Shown here: in pieces, positions 35,601 to 50,600 of the stretch
Position numbering within the stretch: position 1 is the stretch's first letter
Layout of the letters: the number at the start of each line of letters is the position of its first letter
Assembly (NCBI GenBank): GCA_027886175.1
Contig: JAJNNQ010000006.1
Coordinates: forward strand, 14,041,001 to 14,105,000
DNA length: 64,000 nt
Source of the DNA: Phylloscopus collybita
Taxonomy: Eukaryota; Chordata; Aves; Passeriformes; Phylloscopidae
Direction: 5' to 3'
Translations under genes and position numbers: made by a program
The notes under the pieces: generated by a model
Seen by the model: the letters and a program-made list of their open reading frames with translations, nothing else
What the model was told of the DNA's origin: nothing
Databases searched by the model: none

Positions 35601-38600
35601 AGCACTCACAGAGCAGCCAGTGACACTGGTGTAATGAAGACTTTTAAGGTTTATTATTAGTGGCTTAATGAAGACTTCTCTGTTACAGAGCTGTGCCAAG
35701 TCTGAAGAAGAAAATACCTCCTTCAGGACACATCAAGAGGCAGCAAAGGTTTCTCACTTAAGGGGGAAGAGCCTTTTGTAATCTGAATGAACTGGAAGAA
35801 GCTAAAATAGGTAAAGGTAACGGCACAGTCGTGTGGGCCTCAACTTCCATATCTTCAGGATCTTCTTCAGAGCTGTCCAGGTCTTAAACACTTAAAAAAT
35901 GCAAGAGAACCAAGATCAAACTCTTTCAGAAAACTGTCAAAGTTGTAAATTTTAAGCAAGGGCTCTGTAAAATCCTCACTTCTACAAAAGTCAGATGGGG
36001 TTGATTGTTTTCTGCTATTTCAAATGTTAGCAAAACTGCACACAAATAATGGATACTTTGTCCGCTATGAAGTGGGTTTATTTAAAATGTTTCTTCATTT
36101 TCCATATTACAAAGGAAATGGAAAAGCAGCTCAAAAACTTCATTGAAACTTCAACATTAGTATATTGCCTCACTTTCTCTAAGTAAAAACTACTATCACA
36201 CAAGGAAGTGGTGGACCAGGTTACCAAGCAAAAGGTGATGTGGGCATAAGAAATCTCCAGATAAACAAAACTGCATTGAAGAACCATCTCAAATATAAAT
36301 TTACCAATCATACAAATGAGGGAGGGACTACACGACTGCTTCACGGGGCAAGATCTCCTTCCTTTTGTGGGAAATCAGTGCCTCTCTAACGTATACACTA
36401 CTACACAAAACCTGTGAAATGAAGAGAAGGCACTGGATGTCTGTGTGCAGTTACAGGGCTACAGCTACAGTTACATCTCCATGGGACTACAGAAACATCA
36501 CAGAGAAAGAGACAGTAGAGTGGTACAGTGGACAGACGGTCTCTTAAGGAAGGATGAGCCCGGACGGCAAGGAGTAAGAGCTGCTCCTCATTAGAGAGTG
36601 CAGTATGAACACACGGAGCTCTGCCTGGGGACAGATGATGAGCCAGCTGAAAATTAATGAGTCAGGACAGATGGCAGATCTATGCAGGTGATATTGCAGT
36701 CAGTGTGTACTACACACCATCCAGTCATGTAAAAGTAGATGAGGCCTTCTTCAGACAGCTGGAAAAAACCTCCTGTTTGAATACCATGAGTCTGGGTAAT
36801 TGCTGAAAAGGCAGGATGATTTCCAAGAATTGCATCCTTCAAGTTCCTTCCAGAAGATGCAAGAAATAAAGTTGGCAGGATGCCTGGATGAACATGATGA
36901 TTCTAACAAAACTTATATCCAAAACGAAGGTGTACAACAGGTGGAGCATGAAAGGAACACAGTGAAATTGTCTGAGCATGCAGATACTGGTTTGGCAAGC
37001 TGAAGCCCACTGAGGGCTTTGAATATGGCAAGGGGGTAAGACACAAGAAGGATTCAACACATCAGTGAGCAGCAATAAGAACACAATGCTGTGAAAAATG
37101 TGGTCTGATTGCTGGACATTAAAGAGGACCTGACAACAAAGGACATGAGAACAGCAGAGGTACTCAGTACCTCCTACTCCTCAGTCTTTACTGGAAAGAC
37201 TTGCCTTCATCAATCCTATGTACTGAGACTGGAAAGCCTGGAGAATCACAGAATCATCAATGTTGGAAGAGATCGTTAAGATCAAGTCCAACCATCAACT
37301 CAGCACTACCACTTTAACCCAATTACCTCTAAAACACATCACCCAGCACTTGATCCAGACCTGAAGCACCTTAAACACCACAGGGATGGTGACTACACCA
37401 CCTCTCTCAGCAACTTATTCTATTGTCTGACCATCCTAGCAATCTACACCCATTTCCAGTATAAATACGTGTTACTTCAAACTTTTTCCTGAACAACTAC
37501 ATAAGAAGCTATAGTTGAGTACATAGAAGTAATTTCAATATTATTTTTGGTATTTCTTTTTCAAGGCTGTGATCTGTTTAGGAACAGATACTTCTATAAA
37601 AAGCAAAATAATGCATTTTAAAATGGTAATATAATTGCATCTTAGGCAGCTGAGAAATTGTTAAAGCTATGTATCAAGAAGAATGGTAGCAGAGGAAAAA
37701 GCTCTTCTCACAGGTAAAATCCAATATAGGTACCTAGATCAAAGGAAAACTGACCACTATAATATCCAATCTGAAAAGGTTCATATACTGACAATGTATG
37801 TATATGTACATGTACCAGTACAGTTTGTTTTGTGTATTGAACCTGACCAGAAGATATTTGTGTTGCCTAACTACAGTCTTTTCAGATAAGAAATACTATT
37901 TTCATAATTTGTATTAAAAATTTAAGGAAGCAAGAGACTATACACAAAGCACTGGACAAAGTAAAAGAAAGAATCATAAGATTTTTGATTTGTTTTTTTT
38001 TGATCTTCCAGATGATGCAATATCTGTGTAACAGCAGATACAGCTTTTAGACAACAGCGTGGTTTTAAAATTAACTATGTTCTTTTGACAAGAAGGCAAA
38101 ATGAATCTTAAAACGAATTTTAAGTCCTCAAAGGGGACTTAAAAACTACACCAGTAAGGGTTTTAAATACTGCTGATGGGACTACTTATTTTTATTCTTC
38201 TGAAACGAACATGTGAACTCATCTATTAAAAAGCTGATCAAAACTTGAGTACCTGAGTTTTAGTTTTCACGCTTTTTAAAGGAGTCCCTCCTCCTGGTGA
38301 TACACCTTTTAATTCATCCTTTAACTTGGTAATGCTGTTAGTCAAAATTTCCAGTGTTTTCATGATTTCTGCTTTGTCTTCTGACTTCATGGCTTTATTC
38401 TTCTCCAGCTTTGAAATCAGCATCTGTCCAGTTCAGAAAAAAAAGTCTTTTTAGTCAGCAACTACTACGACAGATCTGTTTCCCAGTGTTCATTAAAACT
38501 AACGGAAAAAAACAAATACTGCATTTTTTTGCTGTGACCTACAAATCAACACATAGGACTTTCAACACGTTGTATTAAATTAAAATCTTTGTCTGAATCT

Positions 38601-41600
38601 CTGATTTGTTTCCTAATATCTGATATTCCTACTCTGATATTTCCAATTCATTTGGACACATTTACTTAACACACTTGAATTACTTTAAAATTTTATTCAA
38701 CTTAAATGGCATTTTGGCTTTTTTCCTCTTTCTAAAACTAAGTGCAGTCATGTACAATTTTCTACATCATTCTCTCCTGCTCCTGTCAAACAGAACTTAG
38801 GCTTTCCCTTCTCCCAAACATATGCATGTTGCTCCAAAATTAGGCAGTATCAATTAAAACTGGACAAAAATCACGTAAGCTTGTATGGCTTTAAGTGAAA
38901 TAACAGGACAAGTTAGATAAAAAACTATAAACTCAAAATAGTATGTTAACGCCATTCTAAGAGAATGCTTATTTTACAGGCCACTTCTTTGCTAATTCTT
39001 ACAAATTCTGAAATATTTTACACTGAACTGAGATTTTATAACTAAATTGGTGACTGTCTTTAATGCTAATATTTTACCTTCTGTGTTTCAATGTGCTTCT
39101 CCAAGATCTCTTGCTTCTTTTTCCTCACATCTTGTTGAAGTCGCAATGCTTCCTAGAAGCATAAAAACATTACAGAAAGTTTCTAGACTTTGAAATATAA
39201 TGCCAGAATAATATACTATACCTGGCAACTACACAGTGGTAATTTACAATAACAGGGAAAAAATTAGTAACAGGAAATGCTAGGTACTGATACTTCCAAC
39301 TATATTTTGGAATACAATGCATCACCAAATTAAAGAAAGATCTAATTACCTTTTTTAGTTAGATCTGTGCTGCGAAGACTTAATTACTGCTCACATATAA
39401 AGTAACACTTACACTACTCCACTGAAAACTGAAAGGCAACATATTACACTACCTCCAGAGGTACAGCATGCAAGTGTTTAAATGTGAGAGCACAATTATC
39501 TTGAAAGCAATTATAAATCTAGCCCATCAATTTAAAAAAACACAGTCTCCAGAACTGTTACAAGTAAAAAGAAAACACATTCTATTTTTCAAACTTCAAG
39601 CGTCACCCAAAGAAAAGCACCTCTTTTGTGTCTGAGCACTCTAACTGGGGAGCGACAAGTACAGCTACTCGATCTGCCAACAACAGAACCTTGACCAGGC
39701 ATTGACAAATCGAAAGGAACTGAAACTGATGAATAAGTGACAATATTGCACTCTGAATGAGAAACAGGAGGAGATGCCACCCCTGCTGCGCTCAGCGCCT
39801 ACTAATGGTGCTTGTAAGAAAGCAGTTGCTTCTTGGTCCCAAATACAGAACATTTCTTAGGAGAAAACCCTTAAAAGCTTTGATATCAACATATTTAATG
39901 GAATAGTAGAGGAGAGGCAAAAGATGATCAACTGGGATCAACTGCAAGTGGAATATCTTATATAAAGACTGTAAATGCACAACAGCCATAGAGAAAGGAA
40001 TAGCAGTCAAGTTTCTGTATGCCTTCCCAAATACCGAGAAATTCTGCCGCATGAAATGTTAGTCACTCAATACAGTGTGCAATCATTTTTCTGAAGGGAA
40101 AGGGAAGGTAAGGGGATGAATGCGAAAAATAGCTAGGGAGACAGAAGGAAAAGAAGGGAGTCAGTCCCACAAAATCATGTTTTTCCACAAACACTAGTAT
40201 ATTGTAACAGAAATCTCTAAAGGCAGGAAGGAGCACAAGATCACATGAAAGAAGAGCCAATCACTTAGGCACAACTTCAGTGTCTTCTCTCAAAAAAACC
40301 TCTACAGCTGTTATGATGAGTCAACAATTTTATTACAAGTTTTCTGCCGTTTTACAGGCATTTAGCATCTTAACTTGAAAGGCAAAGGCTCTAATTCTAA
40401 AAAATATGTGTTAGGGGACAAACTTGAAATGAAATTTCAAAATCAGAATTGCTTTCTTTAAATTCTTGACCAACGGCAAAACCCCCATGCAGCTACAAAC
40501 TGCTAGCTCAAATTACATTAGACATAAATTACAGAAATCTAGCAGTATTTGACCAAAACTTTTGTTTAGCGATTATACTGATTTCAACACTTACATCTGG
40601 ACATAACTTAGTATTGTATTCGTAATTTGTGGTTAAAAAGGAGTAAGGCAAACAACGTCCTCTATTTTGTTTCTCTAAATGGTGAGAATAAACCTGAAGA
40701 AGGAGCTTTGCTGTGCTCTCTTGAAAATTCTAAAAAGCTAAACTATAAATGAGTGACCTACTACGGCCAAATACATTTTTGTTGCATTTCCTCTCTAACA
40801 ATAAACAAAAAAGAGAAAGCCTAGTCCTAAGTAAAAATAAAAATGGGTGCAGAAGAACTATAGCTTGGAAAAAACAAAATGCAGAGTCATAAAATTCTCA
40901 GTTCTCTCGAAGAAGCAATTTTGGTCACATGTACAAAATACACTGAGAATAGAGGCCAGTCCCAGAATAGTTTAAGAGAGAAGAACCGTCACTGTACTAT
41001 ACTCCCTTCCACTCACAGCAGACAATTCATATCCCAACGTGCATTCTTCCTGATTCCAGGAAAAAGTATTTCACATTTTGAATTTCTACAGTTTTAAATC
41101 CGCTTACACTGCCTGAACATACACAGAAAAATAACAAAACAATGCTGAATTTTCTTGTAATATGTGGGGAAAAAAAAAACATTATCATGAATTTAATCTT
41201 GCAACAAGTTTCATCTACGTTCTTGAGATGAATATACATAGTGCTCTATCTCTAGGTCACAAGTTCCCAACCTAGGTCCATTTTAAAAACAAGCATATTT
41301 AATTTACCTGTTTTTTCTTCTGTGCTTCATTAGAGTCTAGCACGGAAGTGGAAACAACAGGCAAAGATTTCTGTGCTGCCTTCAAAGCAGCAGGGTTGTA
41401 CACAGTTTTTGTCAAGCCAGTAGAAGTAGATAAAACCTATAGGAGGAAATCATTTTATTTTTTTGCCAGTGAATTTCAATCTTTAAAAAAACCCGCATGA
41501 GTGCTTAAAAATATATAAGCGTCTTTTCTTTTGTCTCCTTTGATGATACGGAATATAAAAATTCGGTGTAGCAGTTATATTTGGAGTTGTTGAAGTCAAA

Positions 41601-44600
41601 CAATGTCTGAAGAGGCAGCACCACATCAGATACGTAAGCTATCAGCTTATAAATCCTCTCCACTGAGATTTTGTATGCACTTCCAAGTTTCAAATACATA
41701 AATATTTAGGTATTTGAGCATAACTAAGGAAACAGAAGACTGAGATTTTTGCAAGAGTAACTGCTGGTTTTGTGTTTTGAAGTCTAAAACACAGTATTTC
41801 ATGGCTGCATGAATTTTCCAAGCAAAATTTCAACATAATTTTAGAGTCTAAGGCCCAACGTAGAGACAACAGTTTTTTTCATATGCAGTTGTTGTGAAGT
41901 AGAGTTTGCACAATCAGCAAGAAGTAACTCAAGAACAAGGAAGTCTTCAACATTATACAGCAAAGGAAGAGACTCCTATGTCTCTCTGTTCTCTTTCCTA
42001 CATTTGTAATGAGGTATGAAATTTCTCCGCGACTTACTGAGAACACGGATGACAACTGCTTTACAATCTGTCTAAAACATACTATGCTCATCTCCACAAT
42101 ACCTGAAGATTTGAGCTATTCTCTTAGCATGTTCCTTAAAGAGTTTTCTGGGCATGCTAATATTGAAAAGCCCATGGCTAAATCCTAGAGGTAATATAGG
42201 CATGATCTTGTCCACCTTGTTAGCAAACAGAAGAAATTATGCAATTGGTATGATTTCCAGGAGTTTAAAAATACTTTCTATCTATGTGGAAAATTAAAAG
42301 ATGCATGCAGATTCTATTGGTCACCATGCACTCCATAAAACAGACAAAATGCCCACCAACAGAAGGAAAAAAAAGAGACAGACAAGAAACAGAAAGAGAA
42401 AAGACCAAGAGATTAGAAGAATTTACAACAGGAAAAATTCATATAAACCCTTTGAACTTCAGTGTGATCTTTATACTATTTCTTCCCACAGTAAAGTGTT
42501 TTCAAGAGTACGCAGTGCATAGAAAACAATAGCAAAAAGAAATCAACATGTTATGGAGTACTATAGAAGGTGGTACAAAATGCAGGCTCTAAGCAGACCA
42601 AAGATGAAGGATTTTTTCTAAATCTATTAAAGAACATTAAAGTATGCATATCCCAATCATACAGTTTCTATTACAAAGTAGCTGTAGGACAGGCTACAAG
42701 ACAAAGAGGATCAAACAAAGACAAAAATACTAACACATTCCTTTCGCCCTGAATTGTCTTCAGGGCAGAGTGAACCACACCATTTCGTCTCTTTTATGCA
42801 GGAGATGTAAGGAGAGACACCACAGCACCAACACAGACAAGTCAAAAGCAACACTAAGGTCTTCTAAATTGCTTAATACTATTCAAGAGAAGGAATAGTG
42901 TGAACAGCGTGAATTTCTTCACATGTCCACAAATTTTAAGTCCCTACAGATCTTATAAGGTCTCACAACAACTGTTTTAACACCTCTTCCTCCTGCTTTT
43001 TGGGAAGAATAGCTCCTTGCTTTTATCACTGCAAAGTTCCTGTCAAACCGTGCACTCCATCAGGCGCAAAAAAAAATATCTAGGACATGACACTTCTGTT
43101 TTTAGATGGATGTCAATCATTTTATTTCCAATGGTCATAGAATATAGTAACTGCAAACTAAGCAAGGTATTTCCTTGTAAAGAGGCAGTAGTAATTAAAA
43201 ATAAGTCAAATCAAGTTTCAGAATCCTACTAAAAATGTCAAAGGAAAATGCTGTTCAACAACAAATCCAGGAACAGCCCAGCTGCTCAGCAAAATCACAT
43301 CTGTACTATAAGACAACAGAACAGAAAAATATTCTAGGATAAAATTTACTCTTTGTAGGAAAGTCTTTCAGGATAACTCAACTTTTACAAAATGAGGAAA
43401 AAAAGGTATTTCCATTCATGCTGAAGCAGACTTCCTATTTCTAAAGTAAGAATGTATTATGTATGTAAAATGTAGTTCAGGAATACATAGCAAGTTATTT
43501 ATCTGGAACTAATTTAGAGTACCAAGAATGGAACTAATCAAACTATTAACAACATACATACATACAGGCAAGAAGCCTTGATCAATGCATTTAGGTGGCC
43601 TGCTTGGCTTGAAATTAATCAGAGACGTATTCTCTAATATTACAACTAGTATTATCAACTTCAAGTATTGTTACCTTTCTATGTTAAGTATCTCTGAAGT
43701 GAATTTTACCTGTTAGATGCCACTTAATCCATCTACTGCCATACTGAAAAGGGGTGGGAGGGGACGTGTGTGGGGAAATACAGTGGATTTCACTTATTTC
43801 AGATCAAGCTAACTCCCAATAGAAAAGATATATACTTAGACAGAAGAATCTTGTTACCGGGTAAAACTTGCTGTCTTTCTACTATAAGTATTCTCAAATG
43901 AATGTTAAAAGCATTGGAAAAGCCTGTCCCCTGAAGTGCTAAACAGGTCTGGAAACACGCATTACAAACTTTGCTACTACAGTAAACACATCAACCACTT
44001 TGTATTCTGAAAATTACAACTACTGGCCAAAATACATAGCTCATAACCACAATTCAGATGCACCTTTCCCACCTTACCTCTCTCTTTGTCCTTTCTATAC
44101 TGATTAATTTCCACCTTTATCTTTTCACAAGTACTGCAAATTGTAAAATCAAATAAAACAGTAAAATGTTTACAGCATCACCTTTTACAGGGCACAGAAA
44201 TCCAGAAATGTTTTCATAGAACTGCTTTCTATAGTGTCATATATAATGTCAAAATCTATTTATTTTTAAAGTTTATTTTTGTAGACTTCTAAATAAATCA
44301 GGATTATGGAACAGATCAAGTTATTTTTATGACTGAATAAAAGGAACCTGATAGATTAAATAAAATCCACAAAGTAGCAGCTTTTGTCCTTCTTATAATC
44401 ATTTAGCCATCTGCTGAGTTTTGATTCATTATACTTCCTAAAACTAACCCTTCATAAATTATTTTATTCATAGTTATGAAACAATATTGACACAAGGGGT
44501 TTCATAAAAAAATTAATTCTACTGAAAATAAATATGAGAGACTATGAGACATTTTCTCACCTTTTCAGTAGCTGGAGTAACTGGCTTTGACACAAAACCC

Positions 44601-47600
44601 AGTCTATCCTTCACAGATAATTTAGTCACATTCTAAGAAAAGAAAGCAAAATTATAGTTCAAATGTACGCTAAAAGGACTAGCAATTTAGAAAAAATATT
44701 TAACTAATAAAACCAGAGCATTTTAAGCAACAAGAAAAATATTCAAACTGTTGACAAAATTCATTTTAGGTATTTGATTTTGTAGTTAATGTACGTCTAC
44801 AATTGGGTAAGACAAATACGAACCCAAATTTGGAACTGAAGATTATCCTATGTATTTTTTGCAAGAAGTCCAAGACATGCTAGCTGGCAGAGGATTATCT
44901 GCATAGGCCCTTTTAAATACACTACAGTTCTTATGTTTTATAATATGCTACTTGCAGACTACATCTGCATCAAATGCAGGAAGTTGTTTGAATTTAAAGT
45001 ACAATTATTTTTCGATTTGTGCTCCTTTTCAGAAGTAAAACCAAAGCGGTGGCATAATGCTAATAATGAAATCTTGCAAATATAATAAAACAATAAAGAC
45101 TACTACTAATGAGAGTAACACACCAGATTCTGTCATTGTTCACATTGGTACTGTGGTTACATTCTTCCTTTTATTAGGGGTGATGTACAAATTCTGAAAA
45201 TTCTTCTAGATACACAGCTTCATTCTCTAATGGTTTTAGGTGTTTAACAGATAAAATATATACACATTTTAAAAAATTAGCTTTTAGTTCTTTGGATGGA
45301 GACTCACTTTATTTTGAAATCTGACACCAGCAATATGACACAACAATCCTGAAACAGTCTGAGAGCCTGACAGTGTTTCTTTTTAAACTACGTTAAAAAC
45401 TTCTTAAACCACGACACTAAAAATTTAAGTACCATGCTCAGGTTAAAAAGCTAAGTATCACTGCACTGAGGAAAACCTGAATAGGAGAACACCAGTAACA
45501 ATGTAAGCAGATGAAATTTGAAGTAGTAAATGTGTACTTGCGCTACAGAAGTAACTGGTACATTCATACATTACGGAGCCTATTTTAGAAAGAACGGGCA
45601 ACTGACTTTTTCCCAACAATACAAACCTGAGCGACGTCAGTGTTAGCACCCTGTGCCTCTGCAGGTTCAATGTTACTCGCAGGTACCGGGCCGAGCCGCT
45701 CCTTCACCGACTGCTTCACTACAGGCAACGTGGGCTGCTGCACTAAGGGCTGGATCACCTGGAACACCACCCCGGCCCCCAGAAGGCACAGTGCAAGATT
45801 AACAACAAAAGGCTGGTACATAGGTCATTCAGTTAGTACACAATGAAATTACAATGGAATTTAGGTTCTTCTTTCTACCTTCTACCATTCAATGGCTTTT
45901 TCACCTGATGGGATAAACAACCATTCCATGAGATTTACCATGTTATACTGAATATTTCTGTAGCACAAGTGGCAATAACATCCATTTCACATTTGTAGCT
46001 TACAGAAGTGACCAAACAACTCTGATTTATATTAATTACATTTACTCAGCCTAACTTAAATTCTACCTGTTAGAAACAACAAAATAAAAGGTAATAAAGA
46101 AAGTCTTCTGATTCCTCTCACAATTCTTTCGCCATCAACCATTTAGTTATGAAAAGCCAGAATATAAACTTGTATCACAAAGACTCTCACTTTTTACATG
46201 ATACATCACTTTTCATCTCCTATGCGTTTAACTTGGACAAATAGAAAAAAAAGGATATAGAAATATGCAGTCATGAGACTAAAGAAAAAGAAAAGAGAGC
46301 AGATAATCTTTGATTCTACCATAGATATAACCTACACAGCTAACACCTTTCCTTTTTACTCTATGACAAAAACATTCAACTGTTAAGACCAAAAAATATG
46401 CTTCCAAGCAAGCTTATTGTCATATTTATAGCTCTCAGAAGGTCACCTAATCCATTTCTCCACTGCAGGGCAAAGTCAGTTATGCCATTACTGACAGTAT
46501 CTATCTATCTCGTTCTTACAGATTTCCAAAACAGGTCCTGTCACCTCTTTAGGCAAAAGTGCTTCAGTAGGCTTTGGCATTAGAAAATGTTTTTTTAAAT
46601 ATTTAACCTAAATCTCTTTGTGCTGCCTTTTATGCTAAGAACTTCCTGTTCTATCTACCTCAGATGTGGAGAGTATATTATGTTCTGTTTCCTGGCAGAA
46701 GCCTTTCATTTGATGACTCATTATAGCAGACTCCCACCATCTCTACCGAAGCACTTCCATCACTCTCAAAAATTCTACAGCAAAAATTTTCTAAAGTATT
46801 TTATCCTGCTGATAAAATAGCAATGGTTAAGCAATTGTGCTAGACCAGATACTACTGAAGAGACAATTTAAAAGCCAACTGACTTTACAATGAGGAAGAT
46901 TTAAAAGCCTGTCTTTGGTGGCTAACAGACAAAATCTGATTGGAAACCATTACAAATACAGGTGAAATTAATTAACAGAAATCTTGACAAAAATACAAAC
47001 ATTTATAGTATATGAAGTACGAAGTTTCCATACTACTCACTTGATCATTACAAATGATTACATCATTTGATATGATATCAAATATTAATTCCAATGAAAA
47101 GAGAAGTAAATATTCATGCTCCTGAAAGATTTACGAACAAAAAATACCTGTTTACTGACTCAACAATTTGTTATATGTTATATCTTGGGGCAGAAAAACA
47201 CAGAAGCATTGCACTTAAAATTTTAATCTCTTGTTACTGTGTGCCTTCTGTTGCTGATAATAGATTTTAAAATGCAGTCTGCTGAAATGTGCTGAATGGC
47301 TATTCCTGGTGAGGCAGGAATATTTAATACTGTCCCCAGGACTAAGGGGGATTCATTCTCAAACCAGCGAAGTTAACGTGCTACAGGTGGTGTGACTGGA
47401 AGCTGTTAACACCACTAAAAATTAAAACAGTAATTTTAATTACTAGGGACAACTAAAAGTAACAAATACATAGATTGAATGTTTGTTTGGAAATACAGAG
47501 TTAATACTCCAATAATACTCTGAATGGCATAATCAGTAAATAAGCTGATGGCATAGTCCAAGCTATCCTTTGAGAAAGAGGGAATGTCAGTAGGAATGCA

Positions 47601-50600
47601 AATGACGTACTCCACTGCCCTCTTCTGGCCGAGATGAAAATCAAGCTTAGAAAATACCATTTTGAGCAGCACTGCTTTAGAAAAAGCATTGAGGTTATTA
47701 ATAACGTCTAAAGGATAATAACAGGGAAAATAGTGAGGTAGATGCCATTAAAACTGAACTTTTGAAGATAATAATCAGGGTATGTCTAATGAAGAGCAAG
47801 AGAAAGGGAACTCTTAAAATGCTGTACAGCAGGATTGTCACAGAAAACCAGGTCACTGATTCTGAATGATGATGACATATACCATCAACAGAAAGTAGGA
47901 ATTCTCAACTCAGAGCAGCAATTAAAAGAATCCTCTAACAAGTCATTCACATATTATATCAGCCTAAATAAATAAGTGACCATTTCTTCTATAGAGCCTG
48001 TCCCATATTTTTGAGTGCATAATGTGCTGTTCCACACTGATGGCAAATGCAATAGAACAGGATACACAACCATTTTGAAGCACTTGGTACACCAGCAGCT
48101 AACTGAGAAGACTCTACTCAACAACCCACAGAGCCAGGGAGAACCCAAGGTACCTCTTCTGCATGACTATAGACACTACTGTACTGCTGACAAGTCTGAT
48201 TTGGCTTGACACAGGTTACGAATCTACCCTTCACAACAGTAACTACTGTTTTATTTTTTTCTTTAATGTTGACAATGCTACTACGAACATAACAACTTCC
48301 AAGAGGTGTTCCTCTGCAATTCAATAAAAAGATGTAGGTTAGAGCATTATAGTTGTAAGGGACCAGAAACAATCATCGAGTCCAACTGTCTGATCACTTC
48401 AGGGTTGACCAAAAGGTAAAGCACATTTTTAAGGACACTGTCCAAATACCTTTTAAACAGTGACAGGCTTGGGGACATCAGCCACCTCTCTAGAAAACTT
48501 GTTTCACTGTCTGATCACTCTTTCCGTAAAGAAATGCTTCATGTCCAGTCTGAACCTCTTTTGATATGCCTCTAATCCATTCCCAGGATATCACAGAGAT
48601 CAGCAACAACCTCCCTACTTTAAAATGTCCCTGATCCCTTCGCAGAAGATTAGTCTCTCTGATGCAGTTCTCCTCTTCCACTGCTGTTTGCATGTCATCT
48701 ATGTGTGTATACTTGTATATACACGTAAGTGCCCCTGTGTAAAAGTCTTCTGCTACTTTGTACAACAATACGCATGCTCAACAACAGGAAGGAAAGGAAA
48801 AGAGCTTAATAGTAAAGAGGGAAAACCAGAACCTCTTGGAAGAAAATGGAGATCATCTTTCACGAAAAGAAATATAACTGTGCTGCCTTTCTTATGCTCA
48901 CCAGAAGAAATATAAAAACGTATATTAATTCAAGCAAAATAGATGTTATTCAGCAGAGAGCTGCATCAAAGCTTGCTTGAGATAATAACAGAGTGGAATA
49001 TGCCAAAAGTCAACTGAAGAGCTTTCTTCAAATATCTTCAGTCTCATCTTGCTAATCAACTGCTGAATACCGTGTATGAGGTCAAAGAATTTACAACTTA
49101 AGAGTGACTTTTGGAAATCAATTACAGGCAAGAGTCACTATCTCAAAAAGGACTTAGTTTACTTGATAAAAACATTATCTTAAAAATGTTTTCAAGATTC
49201 TATTTTACATAATATGCTAGAACAGACTTAGATCTTCTACCTTCTGGGCAGTAGTCTGGATTTGCGGTGCGCTGCCTTCTCGATGCCAATAAACTTTAAT
49301 AAAACGATTATTCAATACTGCTTCTGTGCTTGATATAGCTTTCTTTGCTTCCTCATGTGTGGCAAACTGAATAAGGGCACCTTCTGGATCACCTTGATAT
49401 GCAACCTAAGATTTAAAAAACAGAAGAACAAAACTTACTACACAGAGGATTCTCATTTGTGTCTAAATGATCATTAAATGTTTTTAGGATTAGGAGCTCC
49501 AGTATCTGTCATTAGACAAATACTTTCCATTCATGAGTTTGTTTGAAAGACTTAGTGTCAAAATCAACTTTGAGTTTATGCTAATAAACTTTAAGAACAG
49601 TTAAAAAACCTCAAACAAATGAAGTAAAGCAAAACCCCCAGTCAAGCAGTATTTCCATTTCTAAATATGAGCAGCTGTTTGAAAGACAAACAGAAACATC
49701 AGGAAAGTAAAGAAAATTACTACAAAAAATGCAGAGGTCAGATAGGAAATGTCCTATCTAGTATCAGAGCTAGACAGCAAAATTCATTTTGATTTCTCTC
49801 CTTTGAGCATTAACATATTACTTTAGCTTCAAAAGCTAAGATTATACTCTTTGCAAGAAGAGCATAGCTTGCAATCTTCATATACGTATCTCTCTCTCTA
49901 TACACATCCATATTTTACTTGTCTTAAAGAATAATACTGCCTGCTAATACACCCATATTCTTAGGTAAACTATAGAAAGGCTTAAGAAATACTTAATAAC
50001 AATTAAGAGATTTAAAATCCCTCCAGTGTTCAGACAGAACACTATCTGACAGGCACAGAAGGTTTATTCTGCACTGTATCAGTACATACAAAAATATTGT
50101 TGCACCTCTTCATTCCAGACCTCAGTGCAAACAAGAAAGGGTTTAGAAAAATGCAAGGTAGCATCGAAAACTTGTTGATAATGAACCAGGGTGAAAGGTC
50201 ACACTGAATAGCTTAGAGACTGGGTATGAAATACTGACATTATACGTGCAACCTGCAATATGTAACTTCAGCCTAAGTCAGGCCCTAGTTCTTTCATTGC
50301 TTTCCTCTCTCTTTAGTTGTTTATTGGGTGACTCCAATAAACCACAAAGTAATTTTAAGGGACTAGACATCATTACCATGGAACTAGAAAGCAATTATGT
50401 CACAGGGACTGCTTTCCAGATAAGAAATACAGATTTTCTGTACTTAGAATTTATCTCTGAATATACAGAGCAATTATGACAGCAGATCCAAACTTGAGAA
50501 AATGGGTGAGAAAAACCCATGTGCAATCACTTTTCAATGTTTTAAACAATGTATCTTAAAAGTCTTATCTCTGAGGAACATAATTGTTCAAAATCTAAAA

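Larger units (their letters stand above)
34413..38252 (-). other. RBM26: RBM26 intron 17
   Basis: The longest complete intron here (3.84 kb). It carries the two opposed CR1 fragments at 37121-37470, an A run of 20 at 34702-34721, an A-rich (CAAAA)n tract at about 34938-35003, and a 41-codon acidic open stretch at 35761-35883 that I cannot explain. Confidence 0.8.
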
